A DNA stretch of 64,000 bases from Xanthobacteraceae bacterium (GTDB lineage Bacteria > Pseudomonadota > Alphaproteobacteria > Rhizobiales > Xanthobacteraceae). The position numbers were made by a program, and so were the translations under genes. Positions within the stretch are counted from its first letter, which is position 1. The number at the start of each line of letters is the position of its first letter. Below, one piece after another: positions 58,533 through 64,000 of the stretch. The stretch lies in the NCBI GenBank assembly GCA_019635585.1, contig JAHBZE010000001.1, forward strand, positions 496,001 to 560,000. Direction: 5' to 3'. The notes beneath the pieces are model-generated. The model searched no databases. It worked only from the letters and a program-made list of their open reading frames with translations, and was not told the origin of the DNA.

Positions 58533-59969
58533 TTACTCCGCAGGGCTCGGATCGGCGACCGCGCCGTTCATGGCGCCGTCCTTCGATTTCTTGCGCGGCA
58601 TAAACCGGTCCCAGAGATCGCCGAAGGTCCCGACGATGCCTTTAGGCATCAGCAGCGTGACGAAAACGAAGAGCGCGCCAAGCGCAAACAGCCAGTATTG
58701 CGCGAGCGCGATCCCTTCGAACGGAGTGCGGAAGAACAACGCAAGCAGCGCGCCCGCGCCGACGCCTGCCGCCTCCGGCCGTGTTGAGAGAATCCATGTC
58801 GCAAGCGCAACGCCCGCGACGATCAGTTCGGCATATTCGCCCAGCGAACCGGGGATCAGCTTGCCAAGCAAAGCCAACACGACGCCGCCTGCAATTCCGG
58901 CGAGACCGGGGATGCGCGACTTCCAGACTAGATAAGCGGCAAGCGCGAGTATGCCGAGTCCGAAGATCCAGTACGGCGCGATCAGGCCGCTCGTGAACAG
59001 CGTCTTTGCGTAGTTCACGACGAAAGCGCCGAGTGCCGCGCCAGCCAGCGTGCCGCGTCCGCCGACTGCGACCCAAATGATGATCTCGATCGAGTTTGCC
59101 GGCGAAAATTCGCTCGGATTGATGATGCCGACCTGCGGCACGTAAAGCGCGCCGGCAATGCCGGCAAGGCAGGCTGAAACCACAAAAGCGACGAGCTTAT
59201 AATTCTCGACGCGATAGCCGATGAAGCGGGCGCGGGATTCCTGGTCGCGCACCGCGATCAGCACCTTGCCGAATTTCGACGTCACCATCCAACGGCACAG
59301 GAGATAGCCGAGCACGAGAAAAATCGCAGATAACGCGAACAGCACCGCGCGCGTGCCCTGCGCCTGCACGTTGAAGCCCAGGATGTCCTTGAAATCGGTC
59401 AGGCCGTTGTTGCCGCCAAAGCCAAAGTTATTTCGGAAGAAGCCTAGCAGCAGCGCGAACGTCATCGCCTGCGTGATGATCGAGAGATAGACGCCGGTGA
59501 CGCGCGAGCGGAACGCGAACCAGCCGAACACGAAGGCAAGCAGACCCGGCACCGCGACCACCATGAAGGCCGCGAAGATGAACCAGTCGAAGCCGTACCA
59601 GAACCACGGCAATTCTTTCCAGTTCAGGAACACCATGAAGTCCGGCAGGATCGGATGCGCGTAGACGCCGCGCGTGCCGATCTGGCGCATGAGATACATG
59701 CCCATCGCGTAGCCGCCGAGCGCGAAGAACGCGCCGTGGCCGAGCGAGAGAATACCGGCATAACCCCAGACGAGATCGACCGAGAGCGCGAGCAGCGCAT
59801 AGCAAAGATATTTTCCGACCAGTGCCATCAGATAGGTCGGAACGTGAAACGGATTGGTAGGCGGCAGGAGCAGGTTCAGGAGCGGCACGAGGATCGCCAT
59901 GCCGAGCACGATCGCAACGAAGATTTTGCCGCGGCCGTCGAGCATCCGGAGTAGCAAAGGACCTTTCAT
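58533..59969 (-). CDS. urtC: Urea ABC transporter permease UrtC, with extra membrane segments
   Basis: A 478-residue LivM-type permease. The core fits UrtC: DLVWGYAGILSLGHGAFFALGGYAMGMYLM near residue 65, GVYLSIITQAMTFALLL near 159, and AVGGRGTLAGAALGAFVVNYAKTLFT near 301. UrtC of other bacteria is around 380 residues and ends directly with a WLFxLGALF-VTLFLPKGIVG segment. Here about 90 hydrophobic residues (331-422, with PYWIFGLG and again QYWLFALG at the borders) are inserted before that end. Start ATG 59969 overlaps the urtB stop. Confidence 0.95.
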   Translation of the reverse strand: MKGPLLLRMLDGRGKIFVAIVLGMAILVPLLNLLLPPTNPFHVPTYLMALVGKYLCYALLALSVDLVWGYAGILSLGHGAFFALGGYAMGMYLMRQIGTRGVYAHPILPDFMVFLNWKELPWFWYGFDWFIFAAFMVVAVPGLLAFVFGWFAFRSRVTGVYLSIITQAMTFALLLGFFRNNFGFGGNNGLTDFKDILGFNVQAQGTRAVLFALSAIFLVLGYLLCRWMVTSKFGKVLIAVRDQESRARFIGYRVENYKLVAFVVSACLAGIAGALYVPQVGIINPSEFSPANSIEIIIWVAVGGRGTLAGAALGAFVVNYAKTLFTSGLIAPYWIFGLGILALAAYLVWKSRIPGLAGIAGGVVLALLGKLIPGSLGEYAELIVAGVALATWILSTRPEAAGVGAGALLALFFRTPFEGIALAQYWLFALGALFVFVTLLMPKGIVGTFGDLWDRFMPRKKSKDGAMNGAVADPSPAE

Positions 59970-61582
59970 CACGCTTCGACCGCCCTGCCCTTGAGCGCGA
60001 ACAATCCGCGCGGCTTCTTCTGGATGAAGATGATGATGAGCACCAGAATAAGAATCTTGCCGAGCACCGCGCCGGCGAAAGGTTCGAGAAACTTGTTCGC
60101 GATGCCAAGCGAGAAAGCCGCGATCAGCGTGCCGAACAGATTGCCGACGCCGCCGAACACGACGACGAGAAAGCTGTCAATGATGTAGCCTTGGCCCAGG
60201 TTCGGCGAGACGTTGTCGATCTGCGAGAGCGCAACGCCTGCGATGCCCGCGATGCCGGAGCCGAGGCCGAAGGTCAGCGCATCGACGTAACTCGTCTTGA
60301 TGCCCATGGACGAGGCCATGCGGCGGTTCTGCGTCACCGCGCGCATTTCAAGACCGAAGCGCGTGTAGCGCAGCACGAAGAGCAGCGCGACGAAGACGGT
60401 CATCGAGAACACGATGATCCAGAGGCGATTGTAAGTGATGGAAAGCCCGCCGAGTTCGAAGGCTCCCGACATCCAGCTCGGCGCGCCGACTTCGCGGTTG
60501 GTCGGGCCGAATGCAGTACGCACCGCTTGCTGGAGAATGAGCGAAAGACCCCAGGTTGCGAGCAGCGTTTCGAGCGGACGGCCGTAGAGAAAGCGAATGA
60601 TGCCGCGCTCGATCAGCACGCCGACGAAACCGGCAGTGAGAAACGCGAGCGGCAAGGCAATCGCAAGTGAGTAATCGAACAGCGCCGGGTAATGCTGGCG
60701 GATCACTTCCTGCACGACGAAAGTGACGTAAGCTCCGATCATCACCATTTCGCCGTGCGCCATGTTGATGACGCCCATGACGCCGAAGGTGATGGCAAGG
60801 CCGATCGCCGCGAGCAGCAGCACCGAGCCGAGCGACAACCCGTACCAGACGTTCTGTCCGACTTCCCAGAACGCCAGCGAGCGCTCGACGGTGGCAATCG
60901 CGGCAGCGGTCGCGGCTTTCACGGCGGGCGACGCATCGGCAGGAACCGAGCGCAGGAGTGCCAGCGCGTCCTGGTCGCCTTTCGCGCCGATCAGGTTGAT
61001 CGCGGCGATGCGGTCGTTTTCGGAGGTGTTCGGTGCGGCAATCAGGATTGCGGCGCGGGCTTCGCCGAGCGCCTTCTTCACGCGCGGATCGGTTTCTTTC
61101 GCGAGTGCCGCGTTCAGCAATTTGAGGGCGTCGGCGTCGCGCGACTTGAAAACCGCGTTGGCGGCATCAAAGCGCTTGTTCGGGTCGGGCGAGATCAGCC
61201 GCAGCGTGCCGAGCGCGGCATCGACCGCCGTGCGCACGCGGTTGTTCTGGCGCACGGGTTTCAGGCCATCCGGATCCTTGGCCTCGGCCGCGCCGGTCGC
61301 GAGATTCTTGAGCTTGCCCGCCGCGTCGCGGAGAAAAACGGCCTTGCTCGCAGGATCGAACAGCACGCGGCGGTCGGAGATGCCGGAGATCACCGCCTCG
61401 GAGTCGGCGTGGCCGCTCGCGGCTATTTCGGAGATCGCATCGGCGGTATCGGAAAAGGAGTCGGCCGCAAGTTTCGCAAGCGCGTCTTCGAACGGCCCGG
61501 CATGCGCGGGCATCGAACAGCACAGCGCGAGAAAAGCGATGATTGCCGCGAGCCTGCGAAATTTCGCGAATAAGAACTTCAT
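59969..61582 (-). CDS. urtB: Urea ABC transporter permease UrtB
   Basis: A 537-residue LivH-type permease of the long UrtB form. A signal peptide (residues 1-28, ending MPAHAG) and a periplasmic helical region of about 230 residues (ALAKLAADSFSDTADAIS to AAIATVERSLAFWEV) precede the membrane part. The core carries GLSLGSVLLLAAIGLAITFGVMGVINMAHGEMVMIGAY, ATWGLSLILQQAVRTAFGPTNREV and GSGIAGIAGVALSQIDNVSP. The N-terminal region is normal for proteobacterial UrtB. It overlaps urtC by one base and follows urtA after 74 bases. Confidence 0.96.
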   Translation of the reverse strand: MKFLFAKFRRLAAIIAFLALCCSMPAHAGPFEDALAKLAADSFSDTADAISEIAASGHADSEAVISGISDRRVLFDPASKAVFLRDAAGKLKNLATGAAEAKDPDGLKPVRQNNRVRTAVDAALGTLRLISPDPNKRFDAANAVFKSRDADALKLLNAALAKETDPRVKKALGEARAAILIAAPNTSENDRIAAINLIGAKGDQDALALLRSVPADASPAVKAATAAAIATVERSLAFWEVGQNVWYGLSLGSVLLLAAIGLAITFGVMGVINMAHGEMVMIGAYVTFVVQEVIRQHYPALFDYSLAIALPLAFLTAGFVGVLIERGIIRFLYGRPLETLLATWGLSLILQQAVRTAFGPTNREVGAPSWMSGAFELGGLSITYNRLWIIVFSMTVFVALLFVLRYTRFGLEMRAVTQNRRMASSMGIKTSYVDALTFGLGSGIAGIAGVALSQIDNVSPNLGQGYIIDSFLVVVFGGVGNLFGTLIAAFSLGIANKFLEPFAGAVLGKILILVLIIIFIQKKPRGLFALKGRAVEA

Positions 61583-61656
61583 TGCCGCGGCCTTTGTGGT
61601 GGGAGGTCCGGGCGGAGCGAACGGCGCTCCGCCCGGTGTCTCAGATCAAGCGCGAA

Positions 61657-62940
61657 TTACGAACCGCACTTGTTGGTCTTGGTGTTGTAGTTGCCGCACT
61701 TCAGCTTGACCCAGTCGGCAACGAGGTCCTTGGAACCTTCGAGATACGGCGACCAAGCCGCACCCGGCACCAGGCCGTCGGTCTTCCACACGACGTCGAA
61801 CTGACCGTCGGCACGGATTTCACCGATGAACACCGGCTTCGTGATGTGATGGTTCGCGAGCATTTCCGACTCGCCACCCGTGAGGTTCTTCGCCTTGATG
61901 CCCGGAAGCGCCTCGATCACCTTGGTCGGCTCGAACGAGCCGGCCTTCTCGACCGCCTTTACCCACATGGCGAAGCCGATCACGTGCGCTTCCATCGGAT
62001 CGTTGGAAACGCGCTTCGGATTCTTGGTGAAAGCCTTCCACTTCTCGATAAACGCCTTGTTCTCCGGCGTGTCGATCGACTGGAAGTAGTTCCAGGCGGC
62101 GAGATGGCCGACGAGATTCTTGGTGTCGATGCCGGCGAGTTCTTCTTCGCCGACCGAGAACGCGACGACCGGGATGTCCTTCGCCGACACGCCCTGGTTC
62201 GCGAGTTCCTTGTAGAACGGAACGTTCGCGTCGCCGTTGATGGTGGACACCACGGCGGTCTTCTTGCCGCCGGTGCCGAACTTCTTGATCGACGCCACGA
62301 TCGTCTGCCAGTCGGAGTGACCGAACGGCGTGTAGTTGATCATGATGTCTTCGTCCTTGACGCCCTTCGACTTCAGGTAGGCTTCAAGAATCTTGTTCGT
62401 GGTGCGCGGGTAAACGTAGTCGGTGCCGGCGAGCACCCAGCGCTGAATCTTGTACTCCTTGGCGAGATAGTCGACCGCAGGTATCGCCTGCTGGTTCGGA
62501 GCCGCGCCCGTGTAGAACACGTTCTTCTCGGACTCTTCGCCTTCGTACTGCACAGGATAGAACAGGATCGAGTTCAGTTCCTTGAATACCGGCAGCACCG
62601 ACTTGCGGGACACCGAGGTCCAGCAGCCGAACACGACCGAAACCTTATCCTTGACGATCAGCTCGCGCGCCTTTTCGGCGAACAGCGGCCAGTTTGAAGC
62701 GGGATCGACGACGACGGCTTCGAGTTTCTTGCCGAGCACGCCGCCCTTCTTGTTCTGCTCGTCGATGAGCATGAGCATCACGTCTTTCAACGTGGTCTCG
62801 GAAATCGCCATCGTGCCCGACAGCGAGTGCAGGATGCCGATCTTGACGGTCTCCTGCGCGGCCGCGGGCGCGGCCGAGATCGAAACAGCCAGCGCCGCGG
62901 CTCCAGCCGTTACGCCAAGCTTTTTGAAGATATTGAACAT
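61657..62940 (-). CDS. urtA: Urea ABC transporter substrate-binding protein UrtA
   Basis: A 427-residue periplasmic binding protein. A signal peptide ends in SAAPAAAQE near residue 30. The start of the mature part, VKIGILHSLSGTMAISETTLKDVMLMLIDEQN, and GCWTSVSRKSVLPVFKE are UrtA hallmarks. YYPVQYEG-type sequence appears as FYPVQYEGEES. The gene is preceded by GGGGAG and by a sigma-54 promoter about 80 bases upstream. It is the first gene of the urea operon. Confidence 0.97.
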   Translation of the reverse strand: MFNIFKKLGVTAGAAALAVSISAAPAAAQETVKIGILHSLSGTMAISETTLKDVMLMLIDEQNKKGGVLGKKLEAVVVDPASNWPLFAEKARELIVKDKVSVVFGCWTSVSRKSVLPVFKELNSILFYPVQYEGEESEKNVFYTGAAPNQQAIPAVDYLAKEYKIQRWVLAGTDYVYPRTTNKILEAYLKSKGVKDEDIMINYTPFGHSDWQTIVASIKKFGTGGKKTAVVSTINGDANVPFYKELANQGVSAKDIPVVAFSVGEEELAGIDTKNLVGHLAAWNYFQSIDTPENKAFIEKWKAFTKNPKRVSNDPMEAHVIGFAMWVKAVEKAGSFEPTKVIEALPGIKAKNLTGGESEMLANHHITKPVFIGEIRADGQFDVVWKTDGLVPGAAWSPYLEGSKDLVADWVKLKCGNYNTKTNKCGS

Positions 62941-63020
62941 GAAAGCTCCCCATGAGGTTCGAGCCGGATGGATCGAAGGCGCGCGAACATTGGCGGACGC
63001 TTACGCCGAGCAAGGGTGTT

Positions 63021-63035
63021 GCAACGCACATGCCA
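63021..63035 (-). promoter_or_regulatory. Sigma-54 (-24/-12) promoter of the urt-ure operon
   Basis: Reading the minus strand, TGGCATGTGCGTTGC followed by A matches the RpoN consensus TGGCAC-N5-TTGCW. GG (-24) and GC (-12) are exactly ten bases apart. The start of transcription would be near 63009, giving a leader of about 70 bases before urtA. No clear NtrC palindrome was found upstream. Confidence 0.75.
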
Positions 63036-63092
63036 GTGCGCGGGCCTTAGAATATCGCCGCTTTTTCCGGCTGTTTCTCCAGGGTCGCTTAT

Positions 63093-63109
63093 TTTTTAAG
63101 CGTCGCTTT
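63093..63109. repeat. AT-rich palindrome upstream of urtA
   Basis: CGCTTA-TTTTT-TAAGCG is an inverted repeat with a six-base stem and a five-base loop, between the sigma-54 promoter and the end of the aminotransferase gene. It could be a weak terminator for the latter gene or a protein-binding site for the former. Confidence 0.4.
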
Positions 63110-63159
63110 GCGGCCTGTATAAAATCTAGGCAGCATATCCGAATTGTATTCAAATGAGC

Positions 63160-64000
63160 CTAGCGGCGGAGGTTTGCCATCCGCTCGATCGCGCCGTCGA
63201 GGGTCGCGTCGTGCTTCGCGAAACAAAAGCGGACCACGCTGGTCACCGCGTCTTCGGCGTAGAAGGCCGAGACCGGAATCGCGGCGACCTTATTCTCGAT
63301 CACGAGCCGCTGGCAGAAGTCGCTGTCGCGTTCGTTGATGCCGAGTGCAGCCAGATCCACGTTCATGAAATAGGTGCCCTGGCTTTCGAGCGGATCGAAG
63401 CCGACCGTCCGCAAGCCCTTGGCAAAGCGATCGCGCGATCGCGCAAGCGTGGAGCGCATATTCAGAAAATAGTCGTCCGCCTTGCCAAGCCCGTAAGCCA
63501 CCGCCGCCTGCAAGTTCGGCGGTGTCGTAAAGGTGATGAACTGGTGCGCCTTCGATAGGCCACGCATCAAGGCGGAAGCAGCGCAGACGAAGCCCACTTT
63601 CCAACCGGTAAGGCAGAAAATCTTGCCGGCAGAGCCGATCTTCACCGTGCGCTCGCGCATTCCGGGAACGCTCAGCATAGAAATATGCTTGCGGCCGTCG
63701 AACACGACATGCTCCCAGACCTCGTCGCAGATCGCGACCGCGTCGAACTCGTTGCAGAAGCGCGCGAGCAGCCTCAGGTCTTCCATCGAATAAACGACGC
63801 CGGCAGGATTGTGCGGATTGTTGAACAGGACCGCCTTGGTCTTCTTTGTGAAGACCTTCTTCAGCGCGTCCTCGGTGATGCGCCAGTGCGGCGGCTCGAG
63901 ACGAACGAGCTTGGGAATGCCGCCTGCCCGCTTCACCATCGGCAGGTAGGAATCATAAAGCGGCTGGAACAGCACCACTTCATCGCCCGGCTCGATCAAG
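63160..64000 (-). CDS. PLP-dependent class I/II aminotransferase, 3' part
   Basis: The C-terminal 280 residues of an aminotransferase; the start lies beyond the right edge, and the frame is open to base 64000. FNNPHNPAGVVYSMEDL contains the PLP-proximal Asn-Pro motif, AICDEVWEHVVFDG the Asp that binds the pyridine nitrogen, and SAGKIFCLTGWKVGF the Schiff-base Lys. SQGTYFMNVDL and RFCFAKHDATLD, with the carboxylate-binding Arg, close the fold. It resembles methionine/kynurenine-type aminotransferases (YbdL group). It reads towards the urea operon. Confidence 0.9.
   Translation of the reverse strand, partial: LIEPGDEVVLFQPLYDSYLPMVKRAGGIPKLVRLEPPHWRITEDALKKVFTKKTKAVLFNNPHNPAGVVYSMEDLRLLARFCNEFDAVAICDEVWEHVVFDGRKHISMLSVPGMRERTVKIGSAGKIFCLTGWKVGFVCAASALMRGLSKAHQFITFTTPPNLQAAVAYGLGKADDYFLNMRSTLARSRDRFAKGLRTVGFDPLESQGTYFMNVDLAALGINERDSDFCQRLVIENKVAAIPVSAFYAEDAVTSVVRFCFAKHDATLDGAIERMANLRR

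Overview
The window is GC-rich, densely packed chromosomal DNA of an alphaproteobacterium, most likely a member of the Hyphomicrobiales (Rhizobiales) near Nitrobacteraceae or Xanthobacteraceae. This is inferred from gene content: a fused urease gamma/beta subunit, a urtABCDE-ure operon, several rhizobial-type DUF families and GANTC clustering. No marker gene such as 16S rRNA is present. Genes lie mostly head to tail with 4-nt overlaps, and there is no insertion sequence, prophage or CRISPR array.

Layout. 1-9.9 kb: end of an SDR gene, a yfgM/lipoprotein/der operon, panB with a tiny overlapping membrane ORF, a thioredoxin-reductase-like flavoprotein, prfC, a phosphoesterase, a ROK kinase and a RibD-like reductase. 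9.9-13.9 kb: an ArsR-type regulator with a perfect palindromic operator heads a seven-gene run (SRPBCC, VOC, MFS, cupin, DoxX, RibD-like). 13.9-15.2 kb: a small XRE regulator and an AT-richer HNH nuclease with a probable modified-base reader domain. 15.2-25.6 kb: guaA, an Aat-family transferase, rsmB, a nucleosidase, two MAPEG proteins, guaB, an enoyl-CoA hydratase and a GMC oxidoreductase. 25.6-30.7 kb: a MerR regulator divergent from DUF2938/DUF2798/hydrolase genes, then a hydratase remnant, an AT-richer DUF4145 gene and about 690 bp without a recognisable gene, then chrA. 30.7-38.5 kb: MFS, rlmE, a Ppx/GppA phosphatase, small membrane proteins and a tRNA-Gln. 38.5-43 kb: an MBOAT O-acyltransferase with three SGNH hydrolases, probably an envelope or peptidoglycan O-acetylation cluster. 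43.2-51.5 kb: CoA transferase with glutaryl-CoA dehydrogenase, a SAF-domain dehydrogenase and an RND efflux pair. 51.7-63 kb: the urea uptake and urease operon urtABCDE-ureD-ureAB-abrB-ureC-ureE-ureF-ureG, behind a well-formed sigma-54 promoter. The window ends inside an aminotransferase gene.

The strongest functional units are the nitrogen-controlled urea operon, where the ABC transporter brings urea in and the nickel urease with its chaperones hydrolyses it, the O-acetylation cluster, and the ArsR-headed operon. The last is the best candidate for an undescribed pathway, because its combination of small ligand-binding, redox and export proteins has no assigned function.
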